Shown here: positions 1 through 11,300 of the stretch, piece after piece
Layout of the letters: each line of letters begins with the position of its first letter
Numbering within the stretch: the stretch's first letter is position 1
From: UBA2108 sp002713215
Lineage (GTDB): Bacteria > Bacteroidota > Bacteroidia > Flavobacteriales_G > Salibacteraceae
Length of the DNA: 44,415 nucleotides
Assembly: GCA_937891015.1 (NCBI GenBank)
Contig: CALAPY010000029.1
Coordinates: forward strand, 1-44,415
Reading direction: 5' to 3'
Made by a program: the position numbers and the translations under genes
The notes under the pieces: model-generated
What the model was told of the DNA's origin: nothing
What the model saw: only the letters and a program-made list of their open reading frames with translations
Databases searched by the model: none

Positions 1-560
1 GTAGGGCGTTGTAAGCGATCGTAGCTAGCGAGGGTTTCAGCGTCTTTGGCATCGGCGCCTTGTATGGGTTTGCCTAAGGCGTCCAGAGTGGCTATACTTA
101 TTCCTGCATCTACGTGTTCGGTATACAAAGCTTGTTTTTGCAGGTTGTATTTATACTGAAAGGCGGTTTGGTTTATCGCATTGGTTACCCGGGTTAAATT
201 GCCCTGGATATCGTATTGATATTGCATTTCAACATTGGTAAACTGCTGGGGATTACTGTAATCGGGTTGGCCCTTGTGGTCTATGGTTTTTATGGTTCTT
301 CCCAGGGCATCTATCAACTCACTTTTGGGGGTATTCCACTGGTGAGCATAAGAAGCACTTTCAGTGCGGTTGGTAAGGCCTGCTAAATCGTTTTGGTCAT
401 AACTGTATCGCTCCCATGGAGAAGGAACAAAATCATTGGGGGTGCCTATGGTTTTAGGTTTACCGTAAATTACTCGTTGCTCTGAACCATCAGGGTTAAC
501 CGTCTTAACCGGCCGGCCAGCAGCATCGTAATACATCTCTATTTTTTCTAACGTTGGCAT
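1..560 (-). CDS. RHS/YD-repeat protein, TcC-like subunit of an ABC toxin (5' part only; runs off the left edge)
   Basis: An open frame runs without a stop from an ATG at 560 to base 1 (186 codons). It shows YD/RHS-repeat signatures such as YYDAAGRPVKTVNPDG at residues 10-25, LIDALGRTIKTID, YQYDIQGNLTRVTN and a final YDRLQRP. Family knowledge: TcC proteins build, with TcB, the RHS shell that encloses a C-terminal toxic domain, and the shell protease then releases that domain. The start lies 2 nt after the TAA of the tcB gene, so translation is probably coupled. In many homologues the sequence around EPFF...MYYD...GR is one continuous protein, so the split falls inside a normally contiguous B-C junction. 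The C-terminal effector, which decides what the toxin does, lies outside the window. Confidence 0.85.
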   Translation of the reverse strand, partial: MPTLEKIEMYYDAAGRPVKTVNPDGSEQRVIYGKPKTIGTPNDFVPSPWERYSYDQNDLAGLTNRTESASYAHQWNTPKSELIDALGRTIKTIDHKGQPDYSNPQQFTNVEMQYQYDIQGNLTRVTNAINQTAFQYKYNLQKQALYTEHVDAGISIATLDALGKPIQGADAKDAETLASYDRLQRP

Positions 561-562
561 TT

Positions 563-3500
563 TTAATAAGCTTTAAAGTTAAATCCAACATCAAAAAAGG
601 GCTCGTATTGTTCTACTACTTTGCCTTTGTTGTTGTACCGTTTGTGTCCACTAACCACCACATTGTCTCTTTGGGCGGGTAACTTTTCCTTACCTACCGC
701 ATTTCCATTTTGCGTTTGGTCAATCGGTAATCCACTATCACCGGTCAGGCTGTTCCCAAAGATAATATCTTCTGCCTGAACCCGCGTTTGTAAAACCCTT
801 CCAAAACCATCGCTAAATTCGATTTTTTGAATCGTAGGTATATCAAGGTCTTTAGAAGGTTGGTAGTGTTCTTCTTTTTGAATGGTTTTTACCCAAACGG
901 GTTGGTTGTTGTTGTAGAAAGCATCCAAAACGAATTCAAACGTAGTGCTTGGAACGTACTCCAGGGGCGATTCGGATTTAATGTCTCCTTGATTTTCACC
1001 ATACTGTCCAATCAAACCAATTCCCTTTAGTAGACCAAGCGGTGAATATTCAAAACAAGAGCGGTTGGTATTTTCATCGGTAATCATACTGGGTTTTAAT
1101 AATCGGTAATCGTATTCAGCCGTGGTTGACAAATATTCCGGTGTAGTATTATCGTAATACTGCCGGGCCTCCAGGGGTAAAAACCCATAATTGTCGTAGA
1201 TAATTTCGCTTTGGTTGTCGAAACCATCCTTGCTCATTACCAACAAGCCCCGCTTGGGTTTGGTATAACCCGATACCTGAAAGTCGTATTGATTTTTAAT
1301 GTCTACTCGATACCAGCCTGTTATATAAGGGTCTGCCGTTTTTTCAATAAACCCAAGACGGGTGTCGCTGTTTTGCAGTGAAGTCTGAAAATCGCTTGGG
1401 TAAGAACTGTAATCGGGTGTTGCTTTAAAACACTCCGGAGTATCAGTATCGTAAATCGCCGTAATTTGATTGTCAGTAATAATCAGGGTTTCAGTTCGCA
1501 TAATCACACCGTGTTCGCCCAATAAACCATAGGCTAATCCGGTAAATGCCGATCCATCGTAGTAGTTGATCGAACACCCCAATACCTTGTAGCGAGGGCT
1601 TCCATCCAGCGGAACCTGGTCGTTGAGTATTGCACTTCCTATTTCCTGTGCATTTAAAGAGGGCATTACAATTTCATACCCCCTGCTTCTACTCGTTCGG
1701 TTAACAATATAGTTGGTCTTATCGTCTTTATAAATGTACTCGGTAAGACCTAGCGTACCCAATATTCGCTCGCTGGTATCCGTTCCTTTATTATTGCCAT
1801 AAGGCGGTAAAATGCCACGAGGCAGGGCCAAACTGGCATTTCTAAACGGTTGCCCATAATCATCATAATCTCTGGTAAAACTAAAGGTGGTTAAGGGTTC
1901 AAAACCTTCTTCCCATTGACTTTGGCGCGAGGCCACCGCATGAGGGAAAAATACGGTTTCCGGAGGGCGAAAAATAACGCCAAAGCGCCCAACTACAGGA
2001 TCACCGGCTGTTTCTTTAATGAGTTCCAGGCGAATTCCCTGGCTGTTTTCACTTACAGAAAATGGGCGGGCCGCAATTCCCATAACTGAATTCCAGGTAT
2101 ACACTTCCTTGCGCATGTTGTTACCCCTGAGGGTTCTTATGGCATCCCGCTGCAATCGCCTGGGCAGCTTCGCTAACATTTCGTTCGTTGTTGTTGGCCT
2201 TTTCAATACGTTGGGATCTTCCTGCCAATATTCTTCGGAGAAAGTCAATTCTTTCCAATCTCCAAATTCTCCGCCAACCGGCCCCAACTGAAACCAACTT
2301 TTGGTAACCGTTGGGGGGCTGTAGTATTTTTCGTCTACGGTATCAAATACCAAGTTTCCCTGAGGGCTTACCTGGGGTGCCCTGGTGTTGGGGGAAAACG
2401 AACCACTAAAAAAACCGGATGCGTTGTTGTAATCTTCAAAACTTTCCGTGTCGTAACTGTCTACCCGTCCAAAACCTCTAAACTCGCGTTCCGCACCATC
2501 CCAGTAGCCGTGGTTGTAATCGTAAACGGTACTTAATTTTCCCTTACTTATTTTATCCACTACTTCGGTTTTGGAAACCACCTGTACCGGGAAGGGCAGG
2601 GAGGTTTTCCATTGTGTTTTCTTACTCTTTTGATCCCGTAAATAATATTCGGTAGAACTCTTGTACGACACCCGGGTAACCGAACCCATGTTGTTGTCCA
2701 TTTGACATAGCACATAGGGTTTAATGCCTCCTGTAAGGTCCAAAAAGTACCACTGGGCTCTTCCCGAATTTCTGGTGTCGCTGGTAAACAAAACACCACT
2801 GGTTCCGTTGCCCAGCACATCTTCAATTCGAATTCCACTGGGATCAGTCATTGGAGGTGTTCCGCCTACGCGAATCGGGTCACTGTATCCATTGCCCGAT
2901 TTATTGATCCATACTTCTACAGCATCAAAGCTTACATAAATGAAATCGGCCATTCCATCACCGTCTACATCAGCTAAAAAGACGCGTTCGGGATCAAAGT
3001 TGTGGGGCAATTTAGGCGCTGATTTCATTTGAATTTTTTTTCCAAAATTTCCATAACCCATATTGGGCCAGTAAGCTACATTACCTCCCTGGATATAAAC
3101 GATATCCTGGAGCCCATCACCACTCATGTCGGCGAGTCGAAGCCGTGGATTACTGAAGTCGACAAAGGGCACCCCCCCCGGAGCAGACCCGTTGATTTTA
3201 GCTCCAACCCACCCTTCAATGGGATCGCTGAAGTAGCACGTCAAAACTCCATCACCCGTATACAAGGCATCGCTGATACCGCTGCCGGTAAGGTCACATA
3301 ATTTTATCCTGGGGTCATTTAGGCTAATGCTTGGAGCGGTTTTGTATGGGGTAAAACTTTGAACCGACCAACCGGCATTCTGATCGCCGCTGTAATAACC
3401 CGACTGACCCGGCCGGTTAACCAACATGTCTATTCTTCCATCCCCATTGGCATCAACCAACTGCACTTCGGGGCTAGCCAAATTCAAACCAACGGGAGCC

Positions 3501-4663
3501 TCTTTCATTATTCTAGGTTGGTCAAATTTTCCTTCTCCTAAATTTCGCCAATAGCGTACCGCACCGTTCACTTCCAGAATATCTGGCAGGCCATTGCCAA
3601 ATAAACTTACGGTTGTAAGTGTATCAGCCGCAAGCGACAGCAATGGAATATTGCCCTCTAAATGTTGAAATTTTTGTTTGCGGGGAAGGTAATCGGTATA
3701 CGAGAAGGAGATGGGGGGCATTGCTTCGGTATCGGTTCCATCGACACCCGTAACCTTTAGCTCCTGCAACATGGAAACACCGTTTAGTGTTGCCTCTCCA
3801 TTTGTTGTTTGGTCGGCATAGGTAAAATCGTATTGCTGAACCTGCAAATCATTACTCCAGGTTTTTATCGCTTTACAACGTTTGGTAGTTCTCACCTCAA
3901 AGCCTTGTTTATAGTGAGAAAAAGGATCGGGCCGATCTTCGTATTCGAAGGAGACCTGAACCAAAGGTTTTTCAACCTGGCTGCTGTCTGTATAATGAAC
4001 ATAGGAGATTTTATCGAGGTAGTTTTGGTCCCATTCGTGGAAAGCATCTTTTTGGGTGGCTTCCCGAAAATAAGAATAGTCGATTCGGTTTCCAAACACG
4101 TCGATGGTTCTACTCAACTGCCAACTAAATATTTTATCGTGGTTTTCGGGGTCACGTATGGTTGCAAGGTCATTTTCGCGGCTGTCAGGTGTTCCATAGT
4201 AACTGGTTAAACCATCCTTGGTGGTTACACGCCAATAATCGTTATTCCTGTCCACCACATGTAGAATTCGTGCAAAAAGCCCCTCGGTTCTCGGACGGTA
4301 TTGGGTTCCTAAAATGATTTTTCCTTCTTCCTCTACTTCTAATTGTCCTATTGAAACCAAATCTTCGGCTCCACTTACAATAAAAACATCGGTGTTGTTG
4401 TATTGCGGAATACCCTTGTTGGTTTTGCGCATTACACCCGGTATGCTAATGCTCCAGCCCAGGCCATAAACGCCATTGCCACTACCGGTACTGTAGCCCA
4501 GGGTAAGTTGTGGTTGAAAACCGTTAACCCCCTGAGGAACTCCAATGGGAACCGAAAAGTTTCCGGTACCCGTAAATAAGTCGGGGCTAAATTTTTCGCC
4601 AATGCCGCCGACAGCACCGCCGCCAGAGGGAACGTTGATTACTCCTCCTCCTTTGTCAGACAT
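563..4663 (-). CDS. TcB-like subunit (SpvB / TcdB family) of an ABC toxin
   Basis: 1366 aa. The N-terminus (about 25-330) is a typical SpvB domain, with FSPDLFTGTGNFSVPIGVP followed by QPQLTLGYSTGSGNG.YGLGW. Residues about 330-620 hold FG-GAP/VCBS-like propeller repeats (LVDANGDGRIDML, LADMSGDGLQDIV, LADVDGDGMADFI). Residues about 650-1100 match TcdB middle regions (NNMGSVTRVSYKSSTEYY). The C-terminus begins the RHS shell (KRYNNKGKVVEQYEPFF). Known role: the propeller docks on the TcA pore and the shell, completed by TcC, encapsulates the toxic domain. The length is close to stand-alone TcB proteins (about 1400-1500 aa). There is no signal peptide, as usual for the family. It sits 4 bp after an unknown 225-aa gene and 2 nt before the tcC-like start, which suggests one mRNA. 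Identification is firm; the target organism is unknown. Confidence 0.93.
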   Translation of the reverse strand: MSDKGGGVINVPSGGGAVGGIGEKFSPDLFTGTGNFSVPIGVPQGVNGFQPQLTLGYSTGSGNGVYGLGWSISIPGVMRKTNKGIPQYNNTDVFIVSGAEDLVSIGQLEVEEEGKIILGTQYRPRTEGLFARILHVVDRNNDYWRVTTKDGLTSYYGTPDSRENDLATIRDPENHDKIFSWQLSRTIDVFGNRIDYSYFREATQKDAFHEWDQNYLDKISYVHYTDSSQVEKPLVQVSFEYEDRPDPFSHYKQGFEVRTTKRCKAIKTWSNDLQVQQYDFTYADQTTNGEATLNGVSMLQELKVTGVDGTDTEAMPPISFSYTDYLPRKQKFQHLEGNIPLLSLAADTLTTVSLFGNGLPDILEVNGAVRYWRNLGEGKFDQPRIMKEAPVGLNLASPEVQLVDANGDGRIDMLVNRPGQSGYYSGDQNAGWSVQSFTPYKTAPSISLNDPRIKLCDLTGSGISDALYTGDGVLTCYFSDPIEGWVGAKINGSAPGGVPFVDFSNPRLRLADMSGDGLQDIVYIQGGNVAYWPNMGYGNFGKKIQMKSAPKLPHNFDPERVFLADVDGDGMADFIYVSFDAVEVWINKSGNGYSDPIRVGGTPPMTDPSGIRIEDVLGNGTSGVLFTSDTRNSGRAQWYFLDLTGGIKPYVLCQMDNNMGSVTRVSYKSSTEYYLRDQKSKKTQWKTSLPFPVQVVSKTEVVDKISKGKLSTVYDYNHGYWDGAEREFRGFGRVDSYDTESFEDYNNASGFFSGSFSPNTRAPQVSPQGNLVFDTVDEKYYSPPTVTKSWFQLGPVGGEFGDWKELTFSEEYWQEDPNVLKRPTTTNEMLAKLPRRLQRDAIRTLRGNNMRKEVYTWNSVMGIAARPFSVSENSQGIRLELIKETAGDPVVGRFGVIFRPPETVFFPHAVASRQSQWEEGFEPLTTFSFTRDYDDYGQPFRNASLALPRGILPPYGNNKGTDTSERILGTLGLTEYIYKDDKTNYIVNRTSRSRGYEIVMPSLNAQEIGSAILNDQVPLDGSPRYKVLGCSINYYDGSAFTGLAYGLLGEHGVIMRTETLIITDNQITAIYDTDTPECFKATPDYSSYPSDFQTSLQNSDTRLGFIEKTADPYITGWYRVDIKNQYDFQVSGYTKPKRGLLVMSKDGFDNQSEIIYDNYGFLPLEARQYYDNTTPEYLSTTAEYDYRLLKPSMITDENTNRSCFEYSPLGLLKGIGLIGQYGENQGDIKSESPLEYVPSTTFEFVLDAFYNNNQPVWVKTIQKEEHYQPSKDLDIPTIQKIEFSDGFGRVLQTRVQAEDIIFGNSLTGDSGLPIDQTQNGNAVGKEKLPAQRDNVVVSGHKRYNNKGKVVEQYEPFFDVGFNFKAY

Positions 4664-4667
4664 ACTA

Positions 4668-5345
4668 TTATAATTTGAAGGTTAGGTTAATGTTGGCCAG
4701 GGAAGTGGTATCGGTAGCTTCATCCACTATCCCTTCGGTAATATTACCCACGTAGTAAGCAAATGAGGTGGTTACATCATTGAGTTCGCCCAATCGAGGA
4801 AGGTCAACCCACACTTCCTGAGTACCAAATTTAGAAGTGCTTACCCCCTCTATTTTTGATGGGTCGAAAGGGCCGCTCTTATAGAAAACAAAGTCGGTAA
4901 TCGTGCCCATACCTGGAACCAGGTTCACCCGAAGCGATTCAGGATAGGGTGGATAAATGTCCAGATCGATATTAGAAGCATCGAAATTTGCATCGTAGAG
5001 GTAGCAGGTAACGTGTACGGTAATGAAGGTAGACTCACCGGTAAAGTCGTTTTTGTACTGTACCAGAAAGCTGTCTTCTCCTCCCCCTCCGGTCCAGTAC
5101 TCATCACTTTTTTCAATGGTATAAGTAATGGTAGGAGAAGAATAGGTTATGCTTACACTCTTACTATCGGTCTTGTCTTGTACCGATACTACGGAGTAGT
5201 CGTCATCGGTAATCCAATCATTGGGTTTCATAGTTAGTGTAGGAGTCTGCTGACTCAGTATCTCCGAACTGAAAGAAAAATATACATCACGAGAATCTAT
5301 ATGGTTCTCGATTCGGGTTAATATACAATCACATGTAGTTGCCAT
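4668..5345 (-). CDS. Uncharacterised 225-aa protein encoded between TcA and TcB genes
   Basis: I do not recognise a family. The protein is acidic and rich in Ser, Thr, Asp and Tyr, with alternating hydrophobic patterns suggesting an all-beta fold. It has no signal peptide, no membrane segment and no obvious catalytic motif. A CDC motif lies near the N-terminus (residues 5-7), followed by a Gly-rich loop (GGGGED, about 87-92). The ATG at 5345 follows the tcA stop by 12 bp, and its stop precedes the tcB start by 4 bp, so it is almost certainly co-expressed with both toxin genes. Inference: an accessory factor such as a chaperone, a receptor-binding or decoy module, or an additional shell component. 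In amino-acid style it resembles the beta-rich N-terminal part of the neighbouring TcA more than any enzyme. Confidence 0.8.
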   Translation of the reverse strand: MATTCDCILTRIENHIDSRDVYFSFSSEILSQQTPTLTMKPNDWITDDDYSVVSVQDKTDSKSVSITYSSPTITYTIEKSDEYWTGGGGEDSFLVQYKNDFTGESTFITVHVTCYLYDANFDASNIDLDIYPPYPESLRVNLVPGMGTITDFVFYKSGPFDPSKIEGVSTSKFGTQEVWVDLPRLGELNDVTTSFAYYVGNITEGIVDEATDTTSLANINLTFKL

Positions 5346-5357
5346 GGTAAATTAGTT

Positions 5358-8300
5358 TTATTTATTAATAGATCCGGTGAAGTCCACTACAAACAATATG
5401 TCGTCGATATCACCATTGTTAAACATTTCCTGAAGTCGATTGCCCTTCAATTGAGCTTTCAACGGGTTAAAGTCGAAGGTCCAGGTGCCGTTCACCGTTG
5501 GCCCCCCTTCTACTATTTTAAGCATTCCTGCACCGCCCCCTCCAATGGTTCCGGCAAATAGTTCTTTGTTTAGGCTCACATCAACCTCATTGGAGTCTGT
5601 ACCCAACTGATCGACATATTGCATTTTGAACGGTTTTACGGTTTGGCTTCTCAACACCTCAGCCCTTCCGGTAAACATGACCCTTAGCCCTGAAATACTT
5701 ATGTCGTTCAGGTTCATCGGAAAATCGTATGCAGAGGTATTGATGTTAACCTTGAAAGGGGTGGAAGATTCCGATGCATTGGCCAATTCGTAAAACTGAT
5801 CGGCAAATTCATTCCTGAAACTATACAGCCTTTCTCCGTGATATGCCGGATCCATATTGCGCCTAACCTCAGTTTCGTAGTCGAAGTTATGGAGTGCGGT
5901 GTAATCAATTTTGATAATGACATCTGCAATCGTGGAATAATCCAGCATGTTGCTTTCTTTATCCATTTCGAGCTGCCACATGCCCACTACTCCGTTTCCT
6001 TCAAAAGGATTAAACATTTCAGGATTAAGCGGCTGCAACTCCAGCATACCGGTTGCATTCTGCGGATTGCTAAACGCAATCATTTCGGGCTGCCTTCTTA
6101 GGGTGGCTTCCTGGTATATATCTCCTTTTACTACTACTTTGGAATTACCTGCGTGAGTCAATGTGGCTTTTACGCCTTCCACCGGCGGAGTTAATGCAAC
6201 TACATTAACGGTAACCTTTCGGATAATTCGCATGTATTGGCCTGGAAAATCCCGGTCAAATTGTTCAAGGGTAGTGTCAAATACCAACTCTCCGGTTTGT
6301 TTAAATATTTCAAACTCCATGGGGTATTTCTGAGCCAATGAGAATGATTTGGTAACTTCCAGTTTTCTTTCATCGCTGGCAAACGCCCACTGATCCAATT
6401 GAATCAGATCTTGCATCAATCTATACGAGCCCGTTAATCCCCTTCGATCGGGACCTCCTAAATTTTCCAGGGAAACGGACATGGATGGTGCTTCCCAGTA
6501 ATCATCAGAAAGGGCTACCGGTGGCACATTTTGCCGTTCAAACGAAATTTGTTGTTCGGCCATTTTTGCGGTTGCAGTTGCCTGAGCCAATACATTGGAA
6601 TAGGCATTGGCCAACACCTTACTCATCCAACTGTAGAGTTCTGCATTTGTAAATTTGTTCTTTAGGAAGTCGAGGGTGTCTTCTGCAAACTGCTGAGTGA
6701 GTTCCGCCATTTTCTTCTCTTGAGAAGAAACCTTAACCCGGTTTTGAGCAACAGTTATTTGCTGAGAAGCTATTTCAATGTCTTTTTGCGCCAGCACCAT
6801 TTGAAAGCGCCAGTCACGCTTGCGGTTTTCAACGCTAGCCATAAGCGAATATCTGGAAACCTCCTGTTGAATTCCTACTATTCTAAGTTGGTGATTGGAT
6901 ATCACATTAGCAAATCCTAATGATACTGCAGCAGCAGTTGCATTTGCTGAATATTGTGCAGCACCAGCGTAATCCTGAGAGGTAGCCGCTATAACGGCAT
7001 TGGAAGTGCCGGTCGCAATCCCCGCAGATGCAAGTGCTCTAGTCTGGTTTAGCTGGGTGCGAATTAAATCAGTATTAGCACCAGCAAGAGTTACGTAAGC
7101 ATTAATTAATGCTTGCTCCGATTGAGTCAAAGCTGAATTAATCATAGCATCCAATTCACTTACTTGCAATTCGTACCTACTTCGTTGTATTTCAGCCAAA
7201 TCGACTTCACTCTCTGAGACCCTAAGCTTGTAATCGCTTAGTTTCACGCCTTCCTTAGAAAGTTTTAGGTCCTGTTTTGCCTTCAACAAGGTGTAGGTTT
7301 CTGCATCTTTTTTCTCCAGCGAAGCCAGGTAAACAGATTCCAGCTGCTGGGCCACCTGGGTTAACTCCTTGGCCCGGGCAATAAGTACCCGATATCTGTA
7401 TTGAGTAGGCCGCTGAGCCAATTGACCTGCTACCACCAGCCTTCCTCCTGAACCAATGGAAGGCAATCCTGTTTTGCTGTCCGTCGGTGCCGCATAGGGG
7501 TCCAATTCGCGCTTCATGCCTGCAATGTTCATGCAGTTGCGGATTTTAAACAAATTCGCCTGAGCCCTAAGGGTATGCGCTTCGTAAACCGGGTTTAATG
7601 GAACACAAAATTGAAAGCTCACGGTACGTGGAGCAAAGTTGGCCTGATAGTCGTATCCGGTTCTGGTAGAAGACAATGGGTAATTGATATATGCCAGGTT
7701 GGTAAGCGCAAAGCCATCGGCTTTTTCGGCTCCTTCTTTTCTTAGGTCTGGTAAAAACTCTTCTCCCTGTGTCCAGGTGTATGCAGGATCTGAAGGGTCG
7801 TCGTAAGGATATTCCAAAAAGTCGAGAGCCGTTGAATTGTCTACCAAACTATCCTTTTCATAACCGGTTACCTGCTCAAAAACCGCAACGCAATCGTCAT
7901 AAACTTTTTTCGAAGTGGTTTCGGCTAAGTAGTCATAATTATCTACGGCATAGAGATGGTCAAAATACGTAGCCGTATCTTCCTTGGCACTCGACAATAA
8001 ACCCGCATAAGTAGGTATTGCCGGAGGTGTTTGTCCATCGATTACCGTGTCTATTTCCTCTTGAAATTCAGCAAGGCCTTCTATGATTTCCTGGGTAGTC
8101 GTTTTATCTTTCAGATAATCTGTTTTAGCATCGCTAATAAGGGTGTCGCGTGCCGTACAGCTGGTTACCTGATTCAGCAAATATCCCAATTCGGTAATCT
8201 CTTTGCGGTAGTGAATCAGGTATTCGAGGTTATCCATACACCGCACTTCTCTCCACAAATCGGTTTCACCATCGCCACAAGCGCAAGGATCCGTATTTGG

Positions 8301-11300
8301 AGTAAACAAGCTATTGCTCATTAGCACCTCTGCCTCTTCATAATACTTGGTTGCCAGGCTAATCGTTTCTACCGTATCGATGGTAAACTGCTGGTCTGCC
8401 CAATCGAGCAAGCATTTTACAATGGAGGTTATGGTATACGAGGTATAGGCCTCGGTACGGGTCATGGCTATGTTATGCGGATCCATAGGATCGAGCAACC
8501 AATCTGCGGCCAGTGAATAGTTCTTTTTGGTAAACTCCTCCAACACCAGACCGTAGTAGATCTTGCGTTCTGCGGGGGTTTTCCATTGGTAGTCGTATAC
8601 ACTTCTGTACCAGGCCAGCGCTTCTTCGAAGTACCCATTTTCATGCAACTTAAGCGCCAGCAGCATGGGTAGGAAATAATAAGCTTCAGCCATGTAGTTG
8701 CTTAGGCTGGGGGAGTTTTTGTTTGAATCCATCATCGACTGAACCTGAACCCGTTGATGCTGAAAGTCAGCCGAATTCTTGTTGGAGGTTATGGGTATGT
8801 TGCCATTGTAGTATGACCTTAAACCCCATTGTTTTAACTCAGAATATTTGCCCAGTTCATTGTTCTCATAGAATTCAATGTTCGGCCCATTGATGCGGTC
8901 AACGATAGAAAATTGATCTGCCGTGGCTTCCAAAAACGCATTGGGGTAAACCTGCTTCACATAGGAAGTATCATAACTTGAAACGGACAGTTTCTTTTCG
9001 CCGGAAATAAGCCACGCCACTTGTTTAATAATTATTCCACTCGGCCAACATGGGAATGCAAAAACCTGATGCAAACCTGGTCTGCCAGATATACCACTTG
9101 ATGGTGAGCTCACCAGCCCTGTGGTTTGGTTACCTAATGAAAAGAACGATTTAAAATACCCTGCGATGAAATACCAGGTAGAAAACTGGGGGGTCTCATT
9201 TTCAGTGGGAAGCCAATATTTTCTTAAACCATTAAAAAAATCAAAATTCATGGCCTTTTCATATTCCGCATGGTTTTTATGTTCGGAAGGATCTATTTCG
9301 ACCACCCTCTTCTTAATGTATTTTGGTTTTAGAAATGAACTAATTGAAAACACCAGTTGTTTAATTTCAACTATCCTCGCTCTTTTAATATATCCTTGTT
9401 CGGCTAAACCAAAAAATGAGGCAATGCTTATGTCTCTTTTAGACACAATTGAATGCATCATCGGATGATTAAGATCCATGTTGAAGTACAGAAAAAACAA
9501 ATCTTGCAAAGCTGTGAAGTTTATATTGTTCACCGCTTCGGTTTCATTAGCAAGAGATACCTTAATCTGCTGGTTAACCGTAGAGGAGGATGGACGGAAC
9601 ATTACTGTAAATTCAAAACTGCTACTATTATCCGAATAGGATCCTTTGTAAGTAGACGGACACCAATCAGTATAAATGTTGGCATTTGAGTCAACGTCCA
9701 ATACCATTGGAGCCAGTTCGTATCCTTCAGTAGAGTTATATCTTAGACCATAAAATTTACCCGGCCTCATGGACATAAAATGACCGAAATGCGTACTCTC
9801 GGGAGCATAAATAAAGGGTTGTATTACAATATTACCGGCATTTATGTTACCATAGATAAGTGCCATACTCGTTTGATAGGAAGCACTGCTTACTTCCCCT
9901 ATTTCAATAGCCCCTTCTAACCATAGGTCCTTGCCAGCGGAAGCCGTGGTAAGAGCAACCGGGTCTTCAAATTTCCAATCATCCCCATCATCATTCAATT
10001 GGTTTCCATAAACACCCCCTACGGAACCATTCTCCCCCTCCATGCTAAACAGGATCATGGGGTTTCTTTTTTCTCCATGACGTTGCAGTACCTGAAGCGA
10101 GTTCCAATACCATTTTTGATCCCCTGGCATTTCCAAAATAGTGTATTCTTCGTCCCAGTAGTTGGTATCCAGATTATATCGAATAAAGGCCAATTCGCTC
10201 TCTACTTCTTCTCTAACAATAGCAAATAAATAGAGGTGCCTTTCATTCTTTGTGTTCTTGAAATTTGATGCTCCTACTACACGAACTACTTTACCAGATT
10301 TAAACGCATTTAACCCTACCCAATTGATATTGGTTGAATCTTTTTTGCTGTATTCAATTTGAGAGCAATAGACTAACTTGGAATTTCCACCAAGAGCAAA
10401 GCTAAAAGCAGTTTTTTGCATTCCTGCCTGTTGTTTGTCGTCACACTTCCCCTTTTGCTGGAGCACCAGTGAATTGGCGCTACACGCCGGGTATAAATTG
10501 GTTATGTCTTTTAAATAATCGGCGTATTCCGACGCCAAGCCACACGCTGTTTCCGGTGTAAACCGACCGCCCTGGTTCATGCGGTTATTAATTTCTTTGA
10601 ATTTAGACGATTGCTCTCTTCTTAATGAAGGGTGCAACAGGTTCTCGGGAAATAAATAAACAAACATGGCTGACCTAAAGGAACCATAAGTTCCCAACCA
10701 CTTCCATTCCTTGTCGAAATAGGGTGCCTGCAGGTCGTAAGTAGCATTTGCCGGATTACCTGTCTCATTATTTAAAACATAGAAGAAATTCTGCATGGCC
10801 GTTATTGCGGTGCTTACCCTAGTTGTTTTTGCACAGCACTGCTGCTCAAAATCGAGCAACAACCGATCGCTCATTTCCTGTGCGTTCTCTTCCAGGGTAT
10901 CATTGGTTCCTATGTAATCGATGTAGGCATCTCTTAGCAGCATCATGTGGTGGTTGTCGGCTTCCATAAGCATGACTTCCTGGTTTTCCTCAATGGCCTC
11001 CCAACTTAGTTTTCTTCCCTTGAACCTACGCTGCCATTTTTGATGTGTTTTTTGATTGAATCTCCATTTAAAATTAGAATTTGCATAGTTATTGTCATCA
11101 AAGGTAAGGGCGAGGTTAGGCTCCTTAAAAAATTCAGGGCCTATGGTAATGGGGGCGTTAGATCCTGTATCGTAAACTTCAATATCCTTCCATTCGCAAT
11201 AAGTTCTTTCCTTTTTTACCTGAACCAACAGACTAAACAATTCTTTTTCTACTTCATCGGGAATAGCAGTTGTAGGAGTGGCTGTAGCCAATTCAACTAT

